Positions 9,043 to 18,695 of a DNA stretch of 64,000 nt are shown here, one piece after another (position 1 is the first letter of the stretch; each line of letters begins with the position of its first letter). The position numbers and the translations under genes are program-made. The stretch lies in contig NZ_JBBEYB010000005.1 of assembly GCF_037482285.1 (NCBI RefSeq), positions 153,252 through 217,251 of the forward strand, read 5' to 3'. The notes under the pieces are model-generated. The model did no database searches, was not told the origin of the DNA, and worked only from the letters and a program-made list of their open reading frames with translations. Source of the DNA: Aquabacterium sp029268225 (GTDB lineage: Bacteria > Pseudomonadota > Gammaproteobacteria > Burkholderiales > Burkholderiaceae_C).

Positions 9043-10104
9043 ATGACCGCTTCTGCTTCCGGCTACACCCTCAGCGATTTCGACTTCGAGCTGCCGCCCG
9101 AACTGATCGCCCAACACCCCGCTGCCGAGCGCAGCGCCTCGCGCCTGCTCGATGGCCGGGGCCCCACGCCCGTGGACCGCGTATTCCGCGACCTGCCCTC
9201 GCTGCTGCAGCCGGGGGATCTGCTGGTGTTCAACAACACGCGCGTCATCAAGGCGCGCCTTTACGGCGCCAAGCAGTCCGGCGGTGCGGTCGAGGCCCTG
9301 GTCGAGCGCGTGCTGCCCAACCACGAGGTGCTGGCCCACATGCGCGCCAGCAAGTCGCCCAAGCCGGGCAGCGTCGTGCGTTTTGCGGATGCGTTCGACG
9401 CCGAGGTGCTGGGCCGGGGGGGCCCCGACGGTGGGCTGTTCCACCTGAAGCTCTCGGGCGACCCGTTCGAGTTGCTGGAGCAGCATGGCCATGTGCCCCT
9501 GCCGCCCTACATCACCCACGCCGACGATGCCGACGACGTGCGCCGCTACCAGACAGTGTTCGCCAAGGCCCCCGGCGCCGTGGCCGCCCCCACCGCGGCC
9601 CTGCACTTTGACGACGCCTTGCTGGCCGCTCTGCGCGAGCGCGGCGTGTGCACCGCCGAGGTGACACTGCACGTGGGCGCCGGCACCTTCCAGCCCGTGC
9701 GCACCGACAACCTGGCCGAGCACAAGATGCACAGCGAATGGTTCGAGGTACCGGCCAGTACCGTGGCCGCCATCGAAGCCACCAAGGCGGCGGGCGGGCG
9801 CGTCATCTCGGTGGGCACCACCACGCTGCGCGCGCTGGAGTCGGCCGCGCTGCACGCCCCCGCCGGCCAGATACTGCAAGCCGGCAGCCGCGACACCGAC
9901 ATCTTCATCACACCGGGCTTCCAGTTCAAGGTGGTGGACCTGTTGATCACCAACTTCCACCTGCCCAAGAGCACCTTGATGATGCTGGTGAGCGCCCTGG
10001 CCGGCTACGAACACATCCGTGCGCTCTACCAGCATGCGATCGCGCAGGGCTACCGTTTCTTCAGCTATGGCGATGCCATGCTGATCGATCGTCGCGCACC
10101 ATGA
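9043..10104 (+). CDS. queA: S-adenosylmethionine:tRNA ribosyltransferase-isomerase
   Basis: A 353-residue enzyme that transfers and isomerises the ribose of S-adenosylmethionine onto preQ1 in the tRNA wobble position, giving epoxyqueuosine. Family hallmarks are the N-terminus (YTLSDFDFELPPELIAQHP), DLLVFNNTRVIKARL, the internal TAALHFDD segment, HVGAGTFQPV, and the C-terminal NFHLPKSTLMMLVSA. The ATG at 9043 matches the usual N-terminus. With tgt downstream this forms a queuosine locus, interrupted here by a sensor kinase whose ATG overlaps the queA stop (ATGA). Confidence 0.97.
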   Translation: MTASASGYTLSDFDFELPPELIAQHPAAERSASRLLDGRGPTPVDRVFRDLPSLLQPGDLLVFNNTRVIKARLYGAKQSGGAVEALVERVLPNHEVLAHMRASKSPKPGSVVRFADAFDAEVLGRGGPDGGLFHLKLSGDPFELLEQHGHVPLPPYITHADDADDVRRYQTVFAKAPGAVAAPTAALHFDDALLAALRERGVCTAEVTLHVGAGTFQPVRTDNLAEHKMHSEWFEVPASTVAAIEATKAAGGRVISVGTTTLRALESAALHAPAGQILQAGSRDTDIFITPGFQFKVVDLLITNFHLPKSTLMMLVSALAGYEHIRALYQHAIAQGYRFFSYGDAMLIDRRAP

Positions 10105-12446
10105 ACACGCTGCTGCGCCTGGCCTGCTGGTGCCTGCTGTGGCTGGCAGGTACGGTGATGGCCGCGCCCAAACTGGTCATCGACACGGCCACGTTGGCGC
10201 CCGGCACCTGCGCGGAACAGCGCCTCGGCCGTGGCGTGACCTTGCCCGATGACTGGCGGCAACTCGGCATCCACCCACCTGCCGTGTACTGTTACCGCGC
10301 CCAGCTGATCCTGCCCGCCAAACCGCAAGAGCCCTGGGCCCTGCGCATTGACCGTCTACCGGGCAACCACCGCATCACCGTCAATGGGCACCCCTTGTCC
10401 ACGCGCCACATGCAAGGTGACCAGATCACCAGCATGGCCCCGCTGCCCTACCTGACGGAGTTGCCGGTCAACGTGCTGCGCGATGGGCACAACGACATCG
10501 CCATCGATGTGCGCATGAACCCCTTCCGCAAGCCGGGCATTGCCCCGATGGAGGTGGGCATCCTCAGTGAGATGCGCGACGACTTCGACCGCACCGTGTT
10601 GCTGACGGTTGAATTGCCGCAGATGCTCAACATGAGTGTGGCCGGCATGGCGCTTTTCGTGCTCTTTGCATGGCGCTCGCGCCCTCGTGACGTCATCTTT
10701 GCCTACTTCGGCTGGATGATGCTGATCATGTGCGGTCGCAATGGCCTGTACTTCATCGAAACCATCAGCTGGCCCACGCCCGTGGTGGACTGGCTGTTCT
10801 TCGCCACCCACTCCGTGACGACCTACTTTCAGGTCATGTTCGGACTGGCTTATTCCAACACCCGCATCAAGAGTCTGATCAACCCGCTGCGCATGGTGGG
10901 CTTCGGCGTGCCACTGATGGGCCTGTTTGCCATGGGCACCCCGTATCTGGACGTGCTCCGCCTCATCGCTTACCCGCTGATGATGGCCGGCGGCGTGCTG
11001 GTGGTCTACAAAATCATTCAGACAGCCTGGACCCGCCACTGGATGGAAGCCTCGGCCATGACGCTGGGCCCATTGGGCACCCTGGTCAGCATGGCCCACG
11101 ACTACCTGTTCCTGACGCCCTACCTCGACGTCACCGACCTCTACTGGACCCCCTACTTTGCCCCCATCATCTTCCTGGGCTTCGCGCTGACCTTGATGAG
11201 CAAGTTCATCGAGGCCATGAACCTGGCCGAGCGCATGAACATCACGCTGGAAGAGCGCGTGGCCGACCGGACCCGTGCGCTGGAAGTCGCCAACCAATCG
11301 AAGACCCGCTTCCTGGCCGCCGCAAGCCACGACCTGCGCCAGCCCACTGCCGCCATCGGCCTGTTGGTGAGCTTGCTGCGCAAGCAGGCCACCGAGCCCG
11401 AGGTCAAGGAATTGACCAACATGCTCGACGAAGCGGTGACGTCCATGGAGTCGCTGTTGGTGGGCCTGCTGGACATTTCACGTCTGGATGCAGGCGCGGT
11501 GAAACCCGAGTTCCAGTCGGTGAGCATGAGCGATGTCTTCCAGGCTGTGAAGGTGCACGAGGAAAGCGCCGCAGCCGCCAAGGGGCTGGACTTGCGCTTC
11601 CGCTTGCCCAAGCGCAGCGACGGCAAGCAGTTGATGGTGCTGACAGACCCCATGCTGCTGCACAGCGTCTTGCGCAACCTGGTCGCCAACGCCATCCGCT
11701 ACACCGAACGTGGCGGCGTGCTGGTCGCCGCGCGACGCCGCGGCAAGCACCGACTGCGCATCGAGGTGTGGGACACCGGCATCGGCATCGCCCCTGAACA
11801 GCAAGAGCGCATCTTCGACGAGTTCTATCAGGTGGGCAACGCGGCCCGCGACCGCACCCGGGGCATCGGCCTTGGGCTGGCCATCGTGCGCCGCACTGCG
11901 TCCATCCTGGGTGAGCAGATCACCCTGCGCTCGGTTCCGGGCAAGGGCTCCTGCTTTGCCATGGAGCTGCCTCTCAACCTCGCTCCCAAGGCCCAGGCGC
12001 CGGTCAAGGAAGCCGAAGCTCACCCCCTGTCCGACCGGGTGATCTGGCTGGTGGAAGACGATGTGCTGCTGCGACGCGCCCTGGGCGAGATGCTCCATAG
12101 CTGGGGGGCCCATGTACGCACCTGGTCTGATGGCGAAGCCCTGCTCGACGAACTGCCTCACCTGCTGACCCATGTCGACCCCGAGCAACTGCCCGACACC
12201 CTGATCACCGACTACCGACTGCCCGGCATCGACGGACTTCAGCTGGCTCAGCACGTGAGCCTGCAACTGCGCGCGCAGGACGAGCCGACCAAGCCCTTGC
12301 AGACCCTCATCATTTCCGGCGACACCAACCCGGCCGAACTGGCCCGCTTCGACGAGTCCGGCCTGGCTGTGCTGGCCAAACCTTTCCGCAGCGAGCGCCT
12401 GCTGGAGCACCTGCACGCCCGTCGTCCGGCGCTTGTCAAAGCCTGA
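10101..12446 (+). CDS. Membrane hybrid sensor histidine kinase/response regulator
   Basis: A 781-residue hybrid kinase. Order: signal peptide (cleavage near VMAA), periplasmic domain of about 150 residues with a jelly-roll-like 7TMR-DISM look, about seven membrane segments (residues 175-385), a short coiled coil, HisKA with the H-box (AASHDLRQP), HATPase with N-box (LVANAIRY) and G-boxes (DTGIGIAP, GIGLGLAIV), then a C-terminal receiver with acidic pair EDD, phospho-acceptor Asp (ITDYRLPGIDG) and Lys (LAKPF). No output domain is attached, so it presumably signals through another protein. The stimulus is unknown. Its ATG overlaps the queA stop and tgt starts 33 bases after it. Confidence 0.88.
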   Translation: MNTLLRLACWCLLWLAGTVMAAPKLVIDTATLAPGTCAEQRLGRGVTLPDDWRQLGIHPPAVYCYRAQLILPAKPQEPWALRIDRLPGNHRITVNGHPLSTRHMQGDQITSMAPLPYLTELPVNVLRDGHNDIAIDVRMNPFRKPGIAPMEVGILSEMRDDFDRTVLLTVELPQMLNMSVAGMALFVLFAWRSRPRDVIFAYFGWMMLIMCGRNGLYFIETISWPTPVVDWLFFATHSVTTYFQVMFGLAYSNTRIKSLINPLRMVGFGVPLMGLFAMGTPYLDVLRLIAYPLMMAGGVLVVYKIIQTAWTRHWMEASAMTLGPLGTLVSMAHDYLFLTPYLDVTDLYWTPYFAPIIFLGFALTLMSKFIEAMNLAERMNITLEERVADRTRALEVANQSKTRFLAAASHDLRQPTAAIGLLVSLLRKQATEPEVKELTNMLDEAVTSMESLLVGLLDISRLDAGAVKPEFQSVSMSDVFQAVKVHEESAAAAKGLDLRFRLPKRSDGKQLMVLTDPMLLHSVLRNLVANAIRYTERGGVLVAARRRGKHRLRIEVWDTGIGIAPEQQERIFDEFYQVGNAARDRTRGIGLGLAIVRRTASILGEQITLRSVPGKGSCFAMELPLNLAPKAQAPVKEAEAHPLSDRVIWLVEDDVLLRRALGEMLHSWGAHVRTWSDGEALLDELPHLLTHVDPEQLPDTLITDYRLPGIDGLQLAQHVSLQLRAQDEPTKPLQTLIISGDTNPAELARFDESGLAVLAKPFRSERLLEHLHARRPALVKA

Positions 12447-12479
12447 GTGCCCCTCGCACGCCCCCTTGAGACCCATCCC

Positions 12480-13619
12480 ATGCTGAACTTTGAACTGCTC
12501 AAGACCGAAGGCGAAGCCCGCCGCGGCCGCCTCACCCTGAACCACGGCGTTGTCCAAACCCCCATCTTCATGCCGGTGGGCACCTACGGCACGGTCAAAG
12601 GCGTGATGCCCCGCTCACTCGAAGAAATGGGCGCGCAGATCATCCTGGGCAACACCTTCCACCTGTGGATGCGCCCGGGGCTGGACATCATGAAGCAGTT
12701 CGGTGGCCTGCACAAATTTGAGTCCTGGAACAAGCCCATCCTCACCGACTCGGGCGGATTCCAGGTCTGGTCTCTGGGTGAGATGCGCAAGATCAGCGAA
12801 GAGGGCGTGCGCTTTGCCTCGCCGGTCAACGGCGACAAGCTCTTCCTCACGCCCGAGATCAGCATGCAGATCCAGACCATCCTGAACTCGGACATCGTCA
12901 TGCAGTTCGACGAGTGCACGCCGTACTGGAAGGGTGACAAGTCGCTGGGCCACATCACCACCGAGAAGGAAGCCCGCGCCTCGATGGAGCTGAGCCTGCG
13001 TTGGGCCAAGCGTTGCCAGGCCGAGTTCGATCGGCTGGAGAACCCCAATGCCCTGTTCGGGATCGTGCAAGGCGGCATGTTCGAGCACCTGCGCGAAGAG
13101 TCGCTGGCCGCGCTGGCCGACATGAACCTGCCGGGCTATGCCATCGGGGGCGTCAGCGTGGGCGAGCCCAAGGACGAGATGCTGCGGGTGATGAACCACA
13201 TCAGTCCCAAGCTGCCCGCGAACAAGCCGCGCTACCTGATGGGCGTGGGCACACCCGAGGATCTGGTGGCTGGCGTGGCCACCGGCGTGGACATGTTCGA
13301 CTGCGTGATGCCCACCCGCAATGCGCGCAACGGCCACCTGTTCACCCGCTTCGGCGACCTGCGACTGCGCAACAGCCGCAACAAGGCAGACGAGCGCCCG
13401 GTGGACGAGACCTGCAGCTGCTACACCTGCCAGAACTTCAGCCGCGCCTACCTGCATCACCTCGACCGCTGCGGCGAGATGCTGGGCCCGATGCTGACCA
13501 CCATCCACAACCTGCACTACTACCTGAACCTGATGCAGGAAGTGCGCGATGCGCTGGACGCCGGTCGCTTTGCCGCCTTCCAGCAGCAGTTCGCAGCCGA
13601 CCGCGCTCGCGGCGTCTGA
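12480..13619 (+). CDS. tgt: tRNA-guanine transglycosylase (queuine tRNA-ribosyltransferase)
   Basis: A 379-residue enzyme that exchanges guanine-34 for preQ1 in GUN-anticodon tRNAs. It carries the TIM-barrel signature LTDSGGFQVWSL with the catalytic Asp, QFDECTPY, the second catalytic Asp region (GVDMFDCVMPTRNARNG) and the zinc site CSCYTC...H near residues 310-345. The start used is the ATG at 12480 (MLNFELLKTEGEARRG), matching the family; a GTG 33 bases earlier would add a tail without family resemblance. It completes the queuosine locus with queA. Confidence 0.97.
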   Translation: MLNFELLKTEGEARRGRLTLNHGVVQTPIFMPVGTYGTVKGVMPRSLEEMGAQIILGNTFHLWMRPGLDIMKQFGGLHKFESWNKPILTDSGGFQVWSLGEMRKISEEGVRFASPVNGDKLFLTPEISMQIQTILNSDIVMQFDECTPYWKGDKSLGHITTEKEARASMELSLRWAKRCQAEFDRLENPNALFGIVQGGMFEHLREESLAALADMNLPGYAIGGVSVGEPKDEMLRVMNHISPKLPANKPRYLMGVGTPEDLVAGVATGVDMFDCVMPTRNARNGHLFTRFGDLRLRNSRNKADERPVDETCSCYTCQNFSRAYLHHLDRCGEMLGPMLTTIHNLHYYLNLMQEVRDALDAGRFAAFQQQFAADRARGV

Positions 13620-13684
13620 GCCACGCGCCACAGCAGGGGTGAGCCGCCCGGGTTCAGCCGCGTGGCCGGCTCACCCGCACGGCA

Positions 13685-14374
13685 TCACCAGAACTGCCAG
13701 TTCCCGAACACCACCACCCAGGCACCCAGCACCCCATTGGTCACGGCATGCGCCAGAATGGGGGCCCACAGGGTGCGGGTGTAGCGGTATAGCCCCGCAT
13801 AGATCAAGCCTGCCACCAGAGCCGCCAGCCACTGGTTGTGCGCGAGCATGAACACGAGCGACGACAACAGCATGGCCCGCCACGTCACCGCGCGCGGATC
13901 CATCGACTCGAAGTCCGGCTTGTCGACCCAGCGCATCAGGTAGGAACGCCAGAACAGTTCCTCCATCACGGGCACCAGCATGGCCGCGCCAACCCAGCGC
14001 ACAATCACCAGGCCCCACAACAACTCGCCGTTGTCGTCCACCGGACGGAAGCTGGCGCTGGGCTCACCCAGCAACATCCAGGGCTCCGTGAGCCACACCC
14101 ACAACATGAAGACGCCCACGCCCACGCCGACCGACAGCAAGGCGTGCCAAAGCGACAAGCCGGAACCCCGGCCCAGCTCGCCGTAGCGCCGCCAGAAGTA
14201 CGCCAGGCTGCCCCCCACCACCAACACCGACACGCCATAGAGCCAGCGCGGATCGAGCCAACTGCCCTCCGCGACCGGCCAGTTCGCCCGCAAGGCCAGC
14301 AGGGCCATGAACAGGGCGAAAGGGATGACGCGCGCCCAGGCCGCGGGTGAGAGCAAGGATTTCATCAAGTCCAC
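13685..14374 (-). CDS. CPBP-family intramembrane metalloprotease (CAAX protease-related)
   Basis: A 229-residue membrane protein of the CPBP/Abi family. Eight or so hydrophobic segments carry the three family motifs: EELFWRSY (EExxxR), FMLAHNQW (FxxxH) and a last His/Asn pair in AHAVTN. The shape matches the CAAX-protease-related proteins seen beside exosortase-type systems in Gram-negatives, but no exosortase or sorting signal is visible here. Substrate unknown. It may start at the second Met (14365). It lies on the minus strand about 50 bases downstream of the end of the transporter-acyltransferase gene. Confidence 0.82.
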   Translation of the reverse strand: MDLMKSLLSPAAWARVIPFALFMALLALRANWPVAEGSWLDPRWLYGVSVLVVGGSLAYFWRRYGELGRGSGLSLWHALLSVGVGVGVFMLWVWLTEPWMLLGEPSASFRPVDDNGELLWGLVIVRWVGAAMLVPVMEELFWRSYLMRWVDKPDFESMDPRAVTWRAMLLSSLVFMLAHNQWLAALVAGLIYAGLYRYTRTLWAPILAHAVTNGVLGAWVVVFGNWQFW

Positions 14375-14422
14375 AGGAGCAATCGGAGTGCCGGGATTCT
14401 GCCACCCCCACCCTGACCTCGT

Positions 14423-16336
14423 TCAAGGACTGGGCTCATCCAGCAGGGCTTGCACCCTCACTTGGAGGGCTTCGGGCGTGACCGCCTCGGGTGACAAGGG
14501 CTCGCCCACCACCAGGCCAATGCGGTTGAACAGCCCCCGGCGCAAAGGACGTGCCATCGCGGCCCCATCGATGCGCGAGAAGCTTGACCCCCAGAGGTTA
14601 TGCAAAGCCGCCGGGATCACCGGCACCGGGTCCGAGGCAAGGATCTTCATGATGCCGGCCTTGAAAGGCTGCATGCGCCCATCCTTGGTGATGGCTCCCT
14701 CCGGGAAGAGGCACAGCAGATCGCCATTGCGCAGGACCTCACGGGCGCGATCGAACGCCTGCTCATAGGCCTGCGGGTCTTCCTTCTGCGGTGCGATCGG
14801 GATGGCCTTGACGGCGCGGAAGAACCAGCCGATGCCCGGCGTCTTGAAGATGCGGTGGTCCATCAGGAAGACCATCGGACGCGGACTGCAGACGCCCAAG
14901 ATCACGGCATCGACAAAGCTGACGTGGTTGCATACCAGGATGGCCGCGCCCTCGGTGGGCAGGTGCTCGTCACCGCGCACCTTGAGGCGGTACACCACCC
15001 GCGTCACCACCAGCATCACCAGGCGCACGATGTACTCGGGCATCAGCCAGAACACATAGCCCACCACCAGGATGTTGAGCAAGGCGGTGGCGCCGAACAC
15101 CTGCGGGATGCTGAAGCCAGCGCCCAGCATCGCCCCGGCCATCAGGCTGCTCACGATCATGAACAGCGCGTTGAGGATGTTGTTGGCGGCGATGATGCGC
15201 GCGCGGTGGCTGGGCTGGGCGCGCAGCTGGATCAGCGCATACATCGGCACGCTGTAAAGGCCGGCACTGAAGGCCAGCAGGGCCAGGTCGGCCATGACGC
15301 GCCAGTGCGCGGGCTGGGCCACAAACTCGCCCACCGTCAGCAAGACACCTGCAGCAGGGGGGACCACCGCCTGTGACGCCAGGTACAGATCGAACGCAAA
15401 GACCGTCATGCCCAACGCTCCGATGGGTACCAGACCAATCTCGACATGGCGGTGCGAGAAGGTTTCGCACAGCAGCGAGCCCACCGCGATGCCGACCGAG
15501 AACACCACCAGCAGCAACGATGCCACCTGCTCATTGCCGCCCAGCACATCCCGCGCGAACGAGGGGAACTGCGCCAGAAACACCGCGCCGAAGAACCACA
15601 TCCACGAGATGCCCAGCAGCGAGCGGAACACGCTGGGGTACTGACGTGCCAGTTGCAGATTACGCCAGGTCTCGCTGAAGGGATTCCAGTTCAGCTTCAA
15701 GCCCGGATCGGATGCGGGCGAGACCGGGATCCGCGCCGAGGTCAGCCAGCCCAGCACGGCCACGCCCAGACAGGCCACCGCGACCCAGTGCGCCCCGGTC
15801 TGGGGGATGCTCATCAACAGGCCGCCACCCACATTGCCCAGCAAAATGGCGACAAACGTGCCCATCTCGACCAGGCCATTACCCCCAGTGAGTTCGCGCT
15901 CGCTGAGGTGCTGCGGAAGGTAGGCGTACTTCACCGGCCCGAAAAAGGTCGAGTGCAGGCCCATCAGCAGCACACAGGCCAGCAGCAGCGGCACCAGCTG
16001 GAACCAGAAGCCCAGTCCGGCCAGGGCCATGATGCCGATCTCCAGCAATTTGACCGCCCGCATGATGCGCGCCTTGTCGTACTTGTCGGCCCACTGGCCG
16101 GCCGTGGCCGACAACAGCACGAAAGGCAGGATGAACAGGGCCCCGATGACCAGGCCGGCCATTTGCGCCGGCAACCAGCTGACCTGCAACTGGTAGGTCA
16201 CGAGCACCGTCAGGGCAAACTTGAAGAGGTTGTCGTTGGCAGCCCCCAGAAACTGGGTGAAAAAGAAGGGTGCGAACCGCCCCTGCTTCAACAGGGCAAA
16301 CTGTCCCTCGTGGGCTGTTGGCACGTCCTTCACCAT
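14423..16336 (-). CDS. MFS transporter fused to a 1-acylglycerol-3-phosphate acyltransferase domain
   Basis: A 637-residue two-domain inner-membrane protein. Residues 1-400 are a 12-segment MFS domain like the lysophospholipid flippase LplT (FFFTQFLGAANDNLFKFAL). Residues about 430-637 are a PlsC-type acyltransferase with the NHVSFVD (NHx4D) and FPEGAITKDG boxes. The likely job is to flip lysophospholipid into the inner leaflet and re-acylate it, comparable to separate LplT and Aas in E. coli. The start at 16336 is chosen because an AGAGG lies 6 bases upstream; an ATG at 16342 is also possible. Divergent from thpR. Confidence 0.88.
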   Translation of the reverse strand: MVKDVPTAHEGQFALLKQGRFAPFFFTQFLGAANDNLFKFALTVLVTYQLQVSWLPAQMAGLVIGALFILPFVLLSATAGQWADKYDKARIMRAVKLLEIGIMALAGLGFWFQLVPLLLACVLLMGLHSTFFGPVKYAYLPQHLSERELTGGNGLVEMGTFVAILLGNVGGGLLMSIPQTGAHWVAVACLGVAVLGWLTSARIPVSPASDPGLKLNWNPFSETWRNLQLARQYPSVFRSLLGISWMWFFGAVFLAQFPSFARDVLGGNEQVASLLLVVFSVGIAVGSLLCETFSHRHVEIGLVPIGALGMTVFAFDLYLASQAVVPPAAGVLLTVGEFVAQPAHWRVMADLALLAFSAGLYSVPMYALIQLRAQPSHRARIIAANNILNALFMIVSSLMAGAMLGAGFSIPQVFGATALLNILVVGYVFWLMPEYIVRLVMLVVTRVVYRLKVRGDEHLPTEGAAILVCNHVSFVDAVILGVCSPRPMVFLMDHRIFKTPGIGWFFRAVKAIPIAPQKEDPQAYEQAFDRAREVLRNGDLLCLFPEGAITKDGRMQPFKAGIMKILASDPVPVIPAALHNLWGSSFSRIDGAAMARPLRRGLFNRIGLVVGEPLSPEAVTPEALQVRVQALLDEPSP

Positions 16337-16380
16337 GTCCATCCTCTGTGTTCGTTTCGCGCACTGTAAAGGCAAGCGTC

Positions 16381-16881
16381 ATGCCCCCTGATCCCACCCC
16401 GCGCCTCTTCCTGGCCCTGTGGCCGGATGACGACACCCGCACCGCCTTGCTGGCCTGGCAGCAGGCGCAGACCTGGCCCGCCACGGCCCGCCTCACCCGC
16501 CCTGACGATCTGCACCTGACGCTGCATTTCATGGGGGCCGTGCCCCAGTCTGCGCTGACCGAGCTCAAGCATGCCTTGCCAACACCCGAGGCGACGGTGA
16601 GCCTGTGCCTGGACCACCTCGACGTGTGGCCCAACGACGTGGCCGTGCTCTGCCCGACGGTCACACCGCCTGCCCTGCTGGCCATGCATCGACAACTGGC
16701 CGATGCGCTGAGGCAGTGTGATCTGTCGGTCGAGTCACGGCCGTATCAGCCGCATGTCACGTTGGCGCGTCGGGCACGGGGACTGCAGCCGCACGCCTTG
16801 CCAGCGCTGCGCTGGACCACACGCCACTACGCCCTGGTTCACTCCTCACGGGGCTACCACCTGCTGCAGCACTACGGCTGA
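16381..16881 (+). CDS. thpR: RNA 2',3'-cyclic phosphodiesterase (2'-5' RNA ligase family)
   Basis: A 166-residue 2H phosphoesterase that opens 2',3'-cyclic RNA ends; the family also shows 2'-5' ligase activity in vitro. Both catalytic tetrapeptides are present, HLTL (near residue 44) and HVTL (near 125), with the family opening RLFLALWPDD. The ATG at 16381 is chosen because upstream codons have no family-like sequence and overlap the divergent transporter gene. Cellular substrate is not known from sequence. Confidence 0.92.
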   Translation: MPPDPTPRLFLALWPDDDTRTALLAWQQAQTWPATARLTRPDDLHLTLHFMGAVPQSALTELKHALPTPEATVSLCLDHLDVWPNDVAVLCPTVTPPALLAMHRQLADALRQCDLSVESRPYQPHVTLARRARGLQPHALPALRWTTRHYALVHSSRGYHLLQHYG

Positions 16882-16895
16882 CCGGTGCGCTCACA

Positions 16896-18125
16896 CTACG
16901 GCTGCAGGCGCGACAGCACGGCCTCGGTGTCTTCACCCAAGGTGGGCGCCCGGCGCGTGATGGCGCCCGGTGTGCGCGACAGCTTGGGCACGATGCCCGG
17001 CACCTGCACCGTGAGTCCATCGGGTGTGGTCACCGGCACGATCATCTCCCGCGCCTGGTAATGGGGATCGGCGGCGATGTCGGCCGCCGTGTAGATGCGC
17101 CCCACCGGCACGCTGGCGGCGTTGAGCACCTCCAGCACCTGCGCCACCTGACGCGTGCCCGTCCATGCGCCAATGGCGGCATCGATCTCGGTCACGCGCG
17201 CCACCCGACCTGGGTTGCTGGCCAGTTGCGGATCGGTGGCCAGGTCATCACGTCCGATGGCGATCATCAGTCGCTTGAAGATCGAGTCTCCGTTGCCACC
17301 GATCACCACCATGCCGTCGGCACAAGGATAGGCATTGCTGGGCGCAATGCCGGGCAGCGCCGAACCGGCAGGTTGACGCACGGCTCCGAAGGCGCTGTAC
17401 TCGGGCAGCAGGCTTTCCATGCAGTTGAACACCGACTCGTACAAAGCGACGTCCACCACCTGGCCCAGGCCCTTGGGCGCATCACGGCTGGCGCTGCGCT
17501 GGCGGGCCTGCAAGGCCAGCAAGACACCGATGACGCCATGCAAGGCGGCCAGCGTATCGCCCAGGCTCACCCCCGCACGGACGGGCGGGCGACCGGGCTC
17601 TCCATTGAGGTAGCGCATGCCGCCCATGGCCTCGGCCACCACGGCAAAGCCAGGACGGTCGCGGTAAGGACCCGTTTGCCCATAACCGCTGACGCGCAAC
17701 ATGATCAGCCCCGGATTGCTCCGGCTGAGCACCTCGTAGCCCATGCCCCACTTCTCCAGCGTGCCAGGTTTGAAGTTCTCGATGAGCACGTCGGCCTCGT
17801 CAATGAGGCGGCGCACCGTGTCTCGACCAGCCTCGGTACGCAGGTCCAGCACCACGCTTTGCTTGTTGCGGCTTTGCACCTGCCACCACACGCTGGTGCC
17901 GTTGTGCAGCATGCGCCACTGTCGCAGCGGATCGCCTCCGGCCCCGCCCTCCGCAGCAGGTGGCTCCACCTTGATGACCTCGGCACCAAAGTCGGCCAGG
18001 GTCTTGCCGGCAAATGGACCCGCAATCAACTGGCCCAGTTCAATGACCTTCAGTCCAGCCAAGGCCTGAGGCGGAATCTGAGGCGGTGCCTCAGTCGACA
18101 TGGAGGGGGAAACAGGCGTGCTCAT
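16896..18125 (-). CDS. Class III CoA-transferase (CaiB/BaiF family)
   Basis: A 409-residue family III CoA-transferase that moves CoA between carboxylic acids. The N-terminus is typical (LKVIELGQLIAGPFAGKTLADFGAEVIKVE), as are NKQSVVLDLR, DVLIENFKPGTLEKWG and YGQTGPY. An Asp in SLGDTLAAL fits the catalytic Asp position of formyl-CoA transferase. No acyl-CoA dehydrogenase or other pathway partner lies beside it, so the acyl substrate cannot be named. The ATG at 18125 gives the usual short leader. Convergent with thpR (14-base gap). Confidence 0.9.
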   Translation of the reverse strand: MSTPVSPSMSTEAPPQIPPQALAGLKVIELGQLIAGPFAGKTLADFGAEVIKVEPPAAEGGAGGDPLRQWRMLHNGTSVWWQVQSRNKQSVVLDLRTEAGRDTVRRLIDEADVLIENFKPGTLEKWGMGYEVLSRSNPGLIMLRVSGYGQTGPYRDRPGFAVVAEAMGGMRYLNGEPGRPPVRAGVSLGDTLAALHGVIGVLLALQARQRSASRDAPKGLGQVVDVALYESVFNCMESLLPEYSAFGAVRQPAGSALPGIAPSNAYPCADGMVVIGGNGDSIFKRLMIAIGRDDLATDPQLASNPGRVARVTEIDAAIGAWTGTRQVAQVLEVLNAASVPVGRIYTAADIAADPHYQAREMIVPVTTPDGLTVQVPGIVPKLSRTPGAITRRAPTLGEDTEAVLSRLQP

Positions 18126-18207
18126 GGCGACGATGTTAAACCCAGGCCCCTGCCATCCAGATACAACAAGGGCCCCACGCAGGGGCCCCATCATCACAAG
18201 GCATCAC

Positions 18208-18672
18208 TCAAGGCTTCGACTTGAGCTCAACCGCAGCCGTCGGCACCGGCGCTTGCACTGGCGCAGGATCCGTCACGAAACCAATCTTGCTCAACCCAGC
18301 CTTGGAAGCATCGGCCAGGGTCTCGGCTACCGCACCATACGGCACCGTCTTGTCGGCGCGCAGATGGATCTCAGGCTGTGTCTCCTTCTGCCCCTCGGTC
18401 ACGAACCGGGCGGCAGCCTCTTCACGGCTGAGTGCTGCGCCATTCCAGTAACGCACGCCGTTGGCATCGATCGACAAGTCGATCTTCTCGGCCTTGGCAG
18501 ACATCACCTGCGCACTGGCCTTGGGCAGGTCCAGCTTCACCGAATGGCTCAACAGCGGCGCGGTCACGATGAAGATCACCAGCAACACCAACATCACGTC
18601 GATGAGCGGCACCATGTTGATCTCGGACACGGGCGCGCTGTTGCTCTTGCTGTCAAAACTGGCAAAGGCCAT
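18208..18672 (-). CDS. exbD: ExbD/TolR-family energy transducer component
   Basis: A 154-residue inner-membrane protein with a short cytoplasmic N-terminus, one membrane segment (VPLIDVMLVLLVIFIVTAPLL) carrying the essential Asp, and a periplasmic domain (residues 45-140). It partners ExbB in the proton-driven motor that powers TonB. It is the last gene of tonB-exbB-exbD, 23 bases after exbB. The TonB neighbour argues for ExbD rather than TolR. Confidence 0.93.
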   Translation of the reverse strand: MAFASFDSKSNSAPVSEINMVPLIDVMLVLLVIFIVTAPLLSHSVKLDLPKASAQVMSAKAEKIDLSIDANGVRYWNGAALSREEAAARFVTEGQKETQPEIHLRADKTVPYGAVAETLADASKAGLSKIGFVTDPAPVQAPVPTAAVELKSKP

Positions 18673-18695
18673 GGCTCAATCCTTTGAAAGCAGCA